From NCBI GenBank assembly GCA_047967505.1, contig CM106540.1: a stretch of DNA of 64,000 bases. One strand, written 5' to 3'. This stretch comes from Dipteris shenzhenensis. Lineage: Eukaryota; Polypodiophyta; Polypodiopsida; Gleicheniales. The translations under genes and the position numbers were made by a program. The notes beneath the pieces are model-generated. The model worked only from the letters and a program-made list of their open reading frames with translations, was not told the DNA's origin and ran no database searches. Positions 44,561 through 54,232 of this stretch are shown here, one piece after another (positions within the stretch are counted from its first letter, which is position 1; each line of letters begins with the position of its first letter).

Positions 44561-45240
44561 CCTACTGTAGGATGTAAAAATGGGTAACGGAGTTATAACT
44601 CCAAGAACTAGCACGGTGGTTGCTCCAAGACAACCTTGAATTTTGGATGATGACAAGTCGTCAGGCTAGAGAATGCACTGAGGCGATGCTCAGAATGATA
44701 GATTGCATCTCATTATTATGCAAAAAACCAGTGCGGTGGTCTCTCCAAGACAACCTATGATTTGCATCAGCAAAGATGCGGCAAAAGGCTACACGATGAC
44801 AAGTTGTCAAGCCAGAGACTACGCTAGGCTGCTGTTCAAAATGATAGATTGTGTCTCATTATTATGCCAAGAACTAGCCTGGTGGTCTCTCCAAGCCAAC
44901 CTTCAATTTTAGTGATCTGCATGGGTACAGTGCCAGTGACAGGTGGCAAAGCTACGACAAAAGGCTGCACGATAATAAGTGGTCAAGTGGCTCAGGACAA
45001 AGACTGCAATGTGAAAAGCAATGTAGAGATGCCATGTGTTAAGCTATGTGGTGTTCTAAATAAATAGATTGCATCTCATTATTACACCAGTGTGCCATCA
45101 TGATGTCAAGAAAATTTTCGACAAAAGTGCAGGTCCGTACAAAATTCAAATATTCACCCAGCAGCGCATCATGTCGCGACCCCAAAAATGGCCTTGAAAA
45201 TAGTTCTGCGATTGGATACACCCAAGCAAACATTGACTAA
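44560..45240. repeat. Direct segmental duplication, partial third copy
   Basis: Carries the GGTGGTCTCTCCAAG units and, on the minus strand at 45039-45233, the coding piece ALLGEYLNFVRTCTFVENFL that matches copy B near 39.65 kb. Confidence 0.8.
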
Positions 45241-45838
45241 AGCCCTAATCTACCCTTTTATAAAGGTATGTATTACACTGTAGTGGCCATTGTATTGTAT
45301 TGTTTAGAAATTTTCATTACTAAATTGACCTATTACATTGTATGAGGTAAAATATTGACACTATGTACATGTTTGCACTATCTCTGTATGTCCATCATCA
45401 ACAGGCAAATGGGTAGAATGTAGAGCTAGTGCTCATTACTCCCATCCTCATTCTCATCCTCTCCACTCCCACTTGTTCCCTCTCTCGGGGGGGTCACTCA
45501 TCATATGTAACCCTATCATGTGAGTTCAACAGAAGGATTTTTTTAATTTCCAAAATTTACAGAAATAAATATACATAAGGGACTATTTAAAATAGTTTTG
45601 AAAAAAATTTACAGATTTGTATAGAAAAGGGGTACATTTTATTAATGAAAAATTTACAGATAAGGGATTTTAGAAATAGGCCTTGAACGCACGTGATATA
45701 GAGGGTTTATACATAGTGACCCCCCCGAGTTCCCTCTCCACTATCATCACCCCTGCTAGTCCGCTCTCCACGTGTTGTAGCATCCTCTTGGCGAGCTTCT
45801 CTCAAGCATTTTATGTTCGTCCCCCTATTCAACTAGCT
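45240..45838. other. AT-rich spacer; no gene seen
   Basis: Between two partial copies of the same duplication. Short open frames only. Confidence 0.4.
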
Positions 45839-47045
45839 TGCTGGGGGGGCCATTATCTGAGTCTTGGCAATGTGCATGGGTCTTTGGCCTCTCCATCATA
45901 TCCCTCTTTGGCTCCCTAAAAATTTTTAATGCAACAAGCTAGACTAGCAGAAAACTGAGTTGTACAAATTCCCTCTTGCTAAGATGAGCTCTCAGCAATT
46001 GCTGGATGTAATCTTTTGGGTGAGCTCAATGATCTTTTGGCTCATTGGATGTAATGTTTTGGTTTCTAAGGCACATCCATCAAAAAACACACTGCTAGGG
46101 GCAAGGACCATATCAACATGCCATTTCTGTCCAGTGGCATCATGGATATTGTATAATGCACATAGATATGGCCCTTGGCTCTAAAGGGGACCCCTCAAGG
46201 GCCATATCATCAATTGCATTTTGCTTGGTTGCACAACGGAATACATTTTCTAAGAACCAGCGTGGTGAATTTCATAGATCTCCTCCCCTAATACGTAAAA
46301 ATAGTAACGGAGCTATAAGTCTAGGAACCAACACGGTGGTCTCTCCAAGACCACCTTAAATTCTGGGCAATGACAGGTGGTCACGCCAGAGACTGTGCCG
46401 AGGCGATGCTCAGAATGATAGATTGCATCTCATTATTATGCCAAAAACCAGGCAGTGGTCTCTCTAAGCCAACCTATGATTTGCACGGGCTGCAGTCAAA
46501 GAAGCAGCAAAAGGCTACATGACAAGTGGTCAGGCCAGAGATTGTGCTGCGGTAGTGTTCAAAATAATAGATTGCATCTAATTATTATGGCAAGAACCAG
46601 CGCAGTGGTCTCTCCAAGCCAACCTTCAATTTTAATGATCTGCATGGGTACGTGCCCAGTGATAAGTGGCAAAGCTGTAGCAAAAGGGTACATGATAATA
46701 AGTGATCAGGTAGGGTAGGCCCAAGACTGCACTGTGCGAAGCAGTGCAGAGATGCCATGTGTCGAGCTATGTGGTGTTTTGAACAAATAAATTACATCTC
46801 ATTATTATGCCAGTGCACCTTCATGACGTCGGGAAATTTTTTGACGACAGCATGGGTCCTCATCCAACATCATTTTCAGATAGAACAAAAGCATTCCAAA
46901 GTCTTTTAAGTATGCCATAGATTCGTAGTAGGTGGATCGATGTACAAAGTTTTGGGGCTAGATTTCATAATGGGCTCTTAGTTGTGTGTGCACTGCACTT
47001 AAATAGGGAGAGAGTTCATTGAGCCCGACCTTCTCATTCTTCAGT
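45838..47045. repeat. Direct segmental duplication, copy 2
   Basis: Parallels 38198-40120 with two internal deletions. It includes a truncated hairpin MITE (46095-46222) and, at 46840-47045 on the minus strand, a C-terminal fragment of the RING-H2 family gene. It is cut at about 47047, where copia LTR-like sequence begins. Confidence 0.85.
46840..47045 (-). pseudogene. RING-H2 repeat family, C-terminal fragment
   Basis: Encodes a broken version of the NELSPYLSAVHTQLRAHYEI and MAYPKDFGMLLFYLK region. Only the end of the gene is present. Confidence 0.6.
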
Positions 47046-47054
47046 CTCAGTCAA

Positions 47055-47195
47055 GGTAATAAATAGCAGTTGCAGGGACGTGATGAAGGAAGGTGGAGGC
47101 ACACAAAAAGGTTGGGGATTAGGTAATTAATGAGGGGAGTGAAGATGGCAGCAACGGCGGACTATGGGAGTAGTTAGGAAAAATAGGGTACGTCC
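47055..47195 (-). repeat. Probable 3' LTR fragment of the minus-strand copia element
   Basis: Resembles 61205-61335 (AAAGGTTGGGGATTAGGTAATT against AAAGGTTGGGGATCAAGGTAATT; GTGGGAGTAGTTAGGAAAA-like end in both) in the same orientation. Since 60883-61340 lies just outside the primer-binding site of the minus-strand copia element, this piece is likely its other LTR. Confidence 0.5.
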
Positions 47196-47204
47196 ATCAT
47201 CTAC

Positions 47205-47530
47205 CCTTGATTGTGTACCTATGGGAGTACATGGTGGCACCATTTCCTACACATTCGGTGCATGGATAGCTTGATGTTTATCAACATATGTGGGTGGATT
47301 CACAACCTGGAAAGTGATTCTCCTCATTTCCACATCCCTCATGGGTGTCTTTTGCATCTTCTTCTCATTGAAGACCACATCATGGCTTCATATGATCTTC
47401 TTTGCTTCTAGATCCTAGAGACGATAGCCCATCTCTCCACTTTCACCATAACCGAGAAAGATGCATTTCCTAGACTTAGGATCTATCTCTTCTGAAGCTC
47501 TTTTGGCACATGTCCTTCCTTTTCAACTTT
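47205..47530 (-). pseudogene. Ty1/copia integrase C-terminal region
   Basis: Reads IDPKSRKCIFLGYGESGEM then a GYRL-x-D step and SHDVVFNEKKMQK. This is the signature that follows the copia integrase core and precedes reverse transcriptase. It is interrupted by stops. It is followed directly by the LTR-like piece at 47.06-47.2 kb, so the reverse transcriptase and RNase H are missing. Orientation matches the copia gag-integrase at 57.9-59.5 kb. Confidence 0.75.
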
Positions 47531-47534
47531 CACA

Positions 47535-47862
47535 ACTTTAGCAATCCAAAAAGGAAATCCACTAGGATCATCTGTTGCTACCCACTGCCAAGTCCTCGAT
47601 GCTACCACTCCACATTTCTTGAACCCTTTCCTTGGCTTTTATGGACTTTCTTGCTCCAAGGTACATTTCTCTCTCCTCCCCAATATAGTTCTTCTTTGAA
47701 GGTGCATGTAAATGCACACTTGAAGAAGCATTCATACGTGCATTTACAAAATCTTGTTCAATGCATTGTGGCCAACTAAAATCTAACACATCTTGGGGGT
47801 CAATTGATTGATAAGTATTTGGGATGTAAAGAATGGATTCAACCATGTCCACACCACATCTT
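47535..47862 (-). pseudogene. Possible C-terminal end of the DUF7869-type gene
   Basis: A minus-strand open stretch of 94 codons (SVHLHAPSKKNYIGEEREMY) followed by a DDPSGFPFWIAKVVKVEKE-like segment in another frame. If the plus-strand copia element 47868-50433 and one copy of its CAAAA target duplication are removed, this joins the DUF7869 relic at 50.44 kb. The FPFW-x-x-KV step is the kind of small barrel-like ending such proteins can have. Assignment is by position and weak sequence hints. Confidence 0.35.
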
Positions 47863-47867
47863 CAAAA
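47863..47867. other. Target-site duplication (left) CAAAA
   Basis: Five bases directly before the TGTTAGATATC start of the 5' LTR. They are repeated at 50434-50438 after the 3' LTR end TTTTCTTACA. A 5-bp duplication is normal for copia integration. Confidence 0.85.
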
Positions 47868-48555
47868 TGTTAGATATCAATGCTCCACTCTCATGTAACT
47901 ACGCAGGAACCAGCTAACTCTACTTGTAAGCCCCCCATATGAGGAGAAGGCATTTGCATAGCTCGGTTATCTCGTAGGTCCTGGTTTGGACACTAGATGG
48001 GGGCCATGTGTGGCCTGATGGTTGGACGGAGTGGCACACTACCAACTAGGCTACATGTAAGTGCGGGAAGGCATCCCATGACTGACTGCATTGAGGGTAG
48101 ACGGAGCATTTCATGAGGCAGCCCACTCTCGGGTTGCGGGGCCCATTTGGAGTCCCAGATGATCCCGAATGGCTGTGGGCTGAATGGCAACTGTAGGTCA
48201 GTTGCTCTATTTTGTGCACCAGTTCTATCGTGTGGTTGGTGGCCTATTTCGGGACCGACCCCCAGTTGACCGTTTTGGGCAGACTGGGTCGGTCACCACA
48301 TTGGGTCTAACCAACTACGACTAGTGGCTATATAAGAGCAAGCTCGTGAAGCCCATTTCATCACTGGCTACAGCAACCCTGATTCCTTAGCATCCAGCCT
48401 CCGTCCTCTACTGTTTCTAGCTCACCATCGAAGCTTCTTTCACAGGAGCACACGGTTGGGAGGTAGCGCCATCTATTGTATCAGTTCTATAGTAATCAAA
48501 TTTTTGATTCTCCATACTATGTGTGTTCTCTCTTGCGTACGAGATCCTGTTATCT
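47868..48555 (+). repeat. 5' LTR of the copia element
   Basis: Aligns with 49763-50401 from TGTTAGATATCAATGCTCC to GAGATCCTGTTATCT. It contains about 60 bp (around 48185-48270) that the 3' LTR lacks. A TATATAAGAGCA promoter-like motif lies near 48330. Confidence 0.9.
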
Positions 48556-49735
48556 TAAATGGGTATCTCAAGGAGGAGGTATATGTGGAACAACCACCGG
48601 GTTTTGTGATCCCTGGTTCAAAAGATAAAGTCTATAAACTAAAGAAGGCACTTTACGGGCTGAAACAGGCCCAACGAGCATGGTACCAGTGAATTGATGC
48701 CTACTTTCTGCAAAACGGGTTCAGGAGGAGCCCATCAGATGCAAATTTGTATATCTTCAAAGAAAGAGGCAGGTGTATGATCGTGGTCCTTTATGTGGAC
48801 GACCTTGTCATAACAGGGAACCATGAAGAGAAGATCTCGCAGACAACGCATTTGCTAGGAAGAGAGTTTGAAATGACAGACCTCGGACTGATGCATTTTT
48901 GTTTGGGGATCGAAGTTTGGCCAGAGCCAAAACAGATCTTCATTTCACAGCTGAAGTATGCTGGAGAGATACTGAAGGCATTTGGCATGGCTGAGTGCAA
49001 GACAGTTGGTACCCCTATGGAGGTTGACACGAAGCTCTCAAACGAGGATTCATCACCACTGGTGGACGAAGCGAAGTACAGAAGGCTTGTGGGTAGTTTG
49101 ATTTACTTGTGCAACACACGGTCGGACATCAGCTTTGTGACTGGTGTACTAAGCAGGTTTTCCAATAAGCCCCGGGAGAACCATTGGAGGGCACGGATGC
49201 AGGTGCTAAAATACATCAAAGGCACACTTGATTATGGCATCACCTATATCAAGGGCAACATCTTGACTGTATTCTGTGACTCGGATTGGGCAGGAGACAT
49301 GGACAGCAGGAGATCAGTCACAAGTTACTATTTCTCACTTGGATCTGGAGCTATGTCATGGGTCCGTAAGAAGCAACCCACAGTTGCTCTTTCTTCTACC
49401 GAGTCTGAGTACAAATCAGCATGCTTTGCTTCTTACGAGATAGTGTGGTTAAGGAGGATTCTGGGGACATGGGTGCAGTGCAAAACAAGCCTACGTAGTT
49501 ATCATGTGACAATCAAAGTTGCATGGCAATTGCAAAGAACCCTGTGTTCCATGCTTGCATAAAACACATTAAGATTCAATATCACTTTGTACGTGAGCTC
49601 ATCATGGATGGAGAGGTCGACTTGGTGTACTGTTCGACTACAGAGAATGCTGCGGACATCTTCACAAAGGCTCTTGGAAGAGACTTACTGGAGAGGCATC
49701 TTCATCGACTTGGCATTGGACCGAAAAAGTAAGTT
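48556..49735 (+). pseudogene. Ty1/copia reverse transcriptase and RNase H (partial)
   Basis: Begins mid-domain at [17 protein letters not shown] and runs through [16 protein letters not shown], the catalytic VLYVDDLVITG (about 48785-48820), FEMTDLGLMHFCLGIEV, GSLIYLCNTRSDISFVTGVL, then RNase H with FCDSDWAGDMDSRRSVTSYY, ALSSTESEYKSA, and the end HIKIQYHFVRELIMDGEVDL to ADIFTKALGRDL. There is an in-frame TGA at 48690 and a frameshift near 49470; otherwise the frame is well kept, so the insertion is fairly young. In active elements this protein copies the RNA into cDNA. Confidence 0.92.
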
Positions 49736-49762
49736 CACTTGCAGGTGGACATTGAGGGGGGG

Positions 49763-50433
49763 TGTTAGATATCAATGCTCCACTCTCATGTAACTACGCA
49801 GGAACTAGCTAACTCTACTTGTAAGCCCCCCATATGAGGAGAAGGCATTTGAGTAGCTCAATTATCTAGTAGGTCCTGGTTTGGACACCAGATGGGGGCC
49901 ATGTGTGGCCTGATGGCTGGACAGAGTCGGCACACTGCCAACTAGGCTACATGCAAGTGCAGGAAGGCATCCCATGACTGACCACATTGAGGGTAGATGG
50001 AGCATTTCTTGGGGCAGCCCACTCTTGGGTTGTAGGGCCCATTTGGAGTCCCAAATGATCCTGGATGGCTCTGGGCCGAACGGTTCTATCGTGTGGTCGA
50101 TGGCCTATTTCGGGACCGTTTTGGGCAGACTGGGTTGGTCACCACATTGGGTCTAACCGACTATGACTAGTGGCTATATAAGAGCAAGCCCGTGAAGCCC
50201 ATTTCATCACTGGCTACAGCAACCCTGATTCCTTAGCATCCAGCCTCCGTCCTCTACTGTTTCCAGCTCGCCATCGAAGCTTCTTTCATAGGAGTGCACA
50301 GTTGGGAGGCAACGCCATCTATTGTATCAGTTCTACAATAATCAAATTTTTGATTCTCCATACTATCTATGTTCTCTCTTGTGTACGAGATCCTGTTATC
50401 TGTTGAGCATAGACGTTGTATTGTTTTCTTACA
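49763..50433 (+). repeat. 3' LTR of the copia element
   Basis: Starts TGTTAGATATC directly after the polypurine tract and ends TTTTCTTACA before CAAAA. It preserves the last ~30 bp that the 5' LTR lost, and lacks about 60 bp in its middle relative to the 5' LTR. Confidence 0.88.
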
Positions 50434-50438
50434 CAAAA
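50434..50438. other. Target-site duplication (right) CAAAA
   Basis: Matches 47863-47867 and fixes the 3' boundary of the copia element at 50433. Confidence 0.85.
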
Positions 50439-52646
50439 TACATTGCAGCATGATGGATTGTTTCTCTAATCTCATTGAATGGAATTATAGGATTTACATC
50501 TCTCCCCTCCTTCATGGCTTGTTGCACCTCCCTCACTGATTGTAAAGGTTGTAAGGGTGCCACATATAACTCACGCTCAGGAACACACTTCAAGAACTTC
50601 AATCCTTTGACTAGAACCCAAGTCAGTGATGTGGAATAGAACTTCCCGCACAACAATGGTGTGCCTTCTTGATCTTTCTTCAGTCAAAATTGGTGTTGAA
50701 AGGCTTAAGTCATTGAGCTTCTCAATACATCGATCAATTCGCTCATCACCAAACACAAAGCGTCTGAAATCTGTTGCTTTTCCATGTTTGCAATTATCGG
50801 TTTTTGCACATATGCATCCTGTAAAATGCAGATCATTGCATCCCCATCCCATGCTTCTTTCCTTCTTAGCTTTACTGAGAACTGACTAAACATCTAATCA
50901 ATATGGTCGTGTGTGTGACCCACCATAAGGAATCCTAATTTCACTTTCAGAAATATGCCTTTCTCCACAAGCATGCAAAGGTATGCCAACACAACTTGAT
51001 TCTTGTTCTCTCTCGATGTGTTATCAAGTTGGACATACAACACTTTTGGAAGAGGTTGTGTAAGATTCCTCAATGCATCATTAAGAACAGAAACTGTGAG
51101 AGTAGGATCATTTCTTACATTTGGTATCGTCAGATAAACCTTGGGATTAATTCACCATGGTAGATCATGCATTCAACCACGTGATATGTGATGAAGTTCT
51201 CCTCTTTCAAATCCTTGGGCACTCATTTGAAGTGTGGAAGATTGGTCTTGTTTTGATCCATCCCATCAATGATGATGGTTATGTACTTATTAGGCTATTG
51301 GTAGCTCTTCTTGCAATGCTTCACTAACTTCTTCCTTTCTAGAGCTTGCATTTCTCGATGCATTTGCAACTTTATGATTGCTTCTTCTGCAAATATAGCA
51401 AACGATTAGATGTTGCAAGTAAATGGATTTTAGTCAAAAAGAAGCAAAATATCATGGCATCATTACACACACGTCTCTCTTGTCCTTGACTTCTATTATG
51501 CAAGGCCTTCAAGTCTGCGCATGTAGCACACACACCAAAGCGACAAAGCTTTGGTATCTTCACGTTGTTGAATTCATTCTTCCAAATCCTACAAAAATGC
51601 TGGTATGTCATGAGTCGTCACCTGCAGTAACCATGGCATCCTTGTACATGGAATGGATCTCACGCTTGGAGAAATTATCCAGTAAGTGCAACTGGTCCCT
51701 ATTTGAAAGAGCCTCGGCATGTTTTTGCACAAAGTCTTGCAACCACAAGCATACCATATTGCCATGTGGTCCGAGCACTCTCATTTGTCCTGCTGTACAA
51801 ATGCGGGGGTCTTTATAGAGGCGGGCTTGTAATCTTTTTAGCCTTTTGTTGGCAAGACAATGTGCAAGTCTATATGCTTTGTGACAAACAATCCTTGAAC
51901 CTAATGAGTTATCAAACACAATTTTGTTCATATTGTTTTCCCTAGGTCTTACCGACCATGCTAAATAAAAAATTTGATCATCTTTATTCATTTCAACATA
52001 ATTTTGCCATAACACCCTTAATTTTGCAACCCCAAAAGTGACCAGGCACATTCTGCTACAACAAAGAGTATTGCAGGTCTCTTTCAGATGTGCACTGTCT
52101 AGCATTATACAAGCTCTCCCTCTTGTGTAGCTAGACTTTTTGAGGTCCACATTCATTGGTCTTCCCTTTAGTCTCTCCTCAATATACGAGATTGAATTCT
52201 GCTTTTCCTTTTGTGATAGCCGAGACAGTCGTTGAGATCCATCTGGATTAGATGTCCCTTGTAAGAAATAATTTCTAGCTTCAAAAACAAAACAAAGAGA
52301 GCCATTGAATGAACTTAGACATGGACCACATACCTGAAAACACGTGTTGACCTCTCATGCTTCCTTCGATATCTGTTATTTCATTCTCTTCAATGGGAAT
52401 ATCAGGTCCATGGATTTGAGTACTTGGGCTTCTATGTCCACCATCATGCTTAGGTGAAGGAGTAGGAGACACATCCAAGGTGGCAAAAGAGGTTCCACCA
52501 CTAGTACAAGATACATCCAATGTAGCAAAGGAAGTGCCCTTGGAACTATGAGAAGAAGAATTAAGATAGACGTAGTGTCGAACGAACCTCCCATGCAGAA
52601 CTTTGGCAAGCTTCAAAGGGGACACCCCAAAAGTGCCATGCAACAA
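50434..52646 (-). pseudogene. DUF7869-type transposase-like protein
   Basis: Minus-strand multi-segment relic. N-terminal part at 52281-52646 (repeated GTSFATLDVS). Central part at 51608-52156 includes QIFYLAWSVRPREN, VLGPHGNMVCLWLQDF and LLDNFSKREIHSMYKDA. A zinc-like piece WKNEFNNVKIPKLCRFGVCA then TCADL follows near 51500-51590. An intron probably ends at TATTTGCAG near 51380. The core then shows IIIDGMDQNKTNLPHF (DGMDQ at 51253-51267), YHVVECMIYHGELIPR, VQLDNTSRENKNQVVLAYL (near 51000-51040), LKVKLGFLMVGHTHDHID (50899-50955) and MFSQFSVKLRR. The D..D(N)..D spacing suggests an RNase H-fold nuclease or integrase-like enzyme; that role is inference. Stops at several core positions and a frameshift at 51610 show it is dead. 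Confidence 0.75.
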
Positions 52647-52649
52647 TGA

Positions 52650-53270
52650 AAGGTGGAAATTATATGCCTGACCATAAAAGTCAAGGTTAGGTTTAGGGTT
52701 TTGAGCATAGAGACATTTCTAAAAATAGAAAGTTTTCTCTATAAACATGAGATTCCCACATTTGTTTCTGATTATTTCCAGAATACGCCAAAGAGTTCAA
52801 AGAATCACCAGGTATGTGTAATTTTCTTATGGTTAAGTGTTTTTATTTTTAATTCAGTCATGAAATCAAATTTTATGGTGTGCTTCAATATAATTTACCG
52901 TATTTTGAAAATGGGGGTGGTGTGCTTGAATATGATTTAAAGTACTTTATGTTTGCTTTTTGGAAAACACATTGCTTTGATTGCTAGTCTATCCTATTTA
53001 CTAAAAATAGCAAGAAACATTATTAAAAATAAATTACTCTATATTCTACCCCAATCCCTTCTTGTTAGTTCCTCTAACCTCTCCATCTCCTCATGCATTT
53101 GTTTAATTTTTTTTTTATTAAATGGAGCTTCTTCTTCCCAACCATCTTCTTCTTCTTCTTCCCCACCATCTTCTTCTTCCCCGTGCTCCCTCGTTGATTC
53201 ACCTCCCCATTCTCTTTTTTCCCAAGCTCTCGCTGATTCGCCATGCCTTCCACCATGCATGCAGCTGGGT
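52650..53270. other. Spacer between divergent genes
   Basis: AT-rich, with a CTTCTTCTTC-type stretch at 53140-53180. No gene is seen. It lies at the 5' side of both the DUF7869-type gene (minus) and the methyltransferase gene (plus), so promoters may lie here. Confidence 0.4.
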
Positions 53271-53455
53271 TGATGATATCATCGATGGGTTGGTAGCCCA
53301 TCGATGATATCATCGACAAGGTGCTTGCCTTGTCGATGATAGCCCATTGATGATGACTTGCCTGGTCGATCTATCATCGATGGGCTTCTAGCCTGTCAAT
53401 GATATCATCGACCGAGCGCTTGCCCAGTCAATGATATCATCAATGGGCATTAGCC
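53270..53455. repeat. Palindromic tandem array built on ATCGATGATATCATCGAT
   Basis: Five to six units of about 35 bp, each combining GATGATATCATCGA with a short variable stem such as CGACAAGG/CCTTGTCG or CATCGATGGG/CCCATCGATG, and usually a CTTGCC or TAGCC step. Almost every unit can fold on itself. It sits between the two divergent genes. Confidence 0.8.
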
Positions 53456-53459
53456 AAGG

Positions 53460-53460
53460 G

Positions 53461-53491
<31 letters not shown>

Positions 53492-53621
53492 TTAGGGAGA
53501 GAGGGAGAGAGAGAGTTAGAGAGAGAGGGAGAGAAGGAGAGAGACAGAGAGAGAGAGATTTAGGGAGAGAGGGAGAGGGGAGACAAAGAGAGATAGAGAG
53601 AAATAGGAAGAAAGAGAAAGA

Positions 53622-53681
<60 letters not shown>

Positions 53682-53778
53682 GTGAGGGGAGAGAGAGAGA
53701 TAGAGAGAAATAGGGAGAAAGAGAAAGAGAGGGAGAGAGAGAGAGAGAGAGAGAGAGTTAGAAATAGTGAGAGGGGGG

Positions 53779-53831
<53 letters not shown>

Positions 53832-53870
53832 AGGGAGAGGGAGAGAGGGATAGTTGGAGAGAGGGAGAGG
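53460..53870. repeat. GA microsatellite
   Basis: (GA)n with spaced TTAGGGAGAGAGG and GAGAGAAATAGGGAGAAAG interruptions. Frames here are artefacts. Confidence 0.95.
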
Positions 53871-54232
53871 GTTTTTTTGTAAATTTTGGTTATTTTTTGG
53901 TCGATTCATATTGAAAAGTGAAATTTTTTCTTCGAATTATGGAGTTGTTTTTTAGTGTTTTTTAATTAAATTTGAGAGAGCAAGAGAGAGAGGCATTTTG
54001 GCCATAATTTTATAGTTTTGGCATTGTAGTGTTGTTACTTTTCATGCTTTTTTGTTTTTTATTCTCTAGTCCAAAATGTCGACATCTTTTTCCATGAAGA
54101 ATGTAGATGTTAGAAGCTCAAAGTCTTTTTAGAAACCATTAAGCTTTTGTACTAGCTTTTGTTTTTTTCAACTTGAGATATTCTCTCCATGATATCATAA
54201 TATTTTGACATTGTTTATGTCTTTTGGGTATC

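Larger units (their letters stand above)
47868..50433 (+). mobile_element. Internally deleted Ty1/copia element with LTRs and TSD
   Basis: A 2.57-kb element starting TGTTAGATATC and ending TTCTTACA, flanked by CAAAA. The LTRs lie at 47868-48555 and 49763-50433. A polypurine tract ATTGAGGGGGGG directly precedes the 3' LTR. The 5' LTR lacks its last ~30 bp and is fused straight to the middle of reverse transcriptase, so gag, protease, integrase and the primer-binding site are all lost. It could only have moved with proteins from another element, or was deleted after insertion. Confidence 0.9.
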
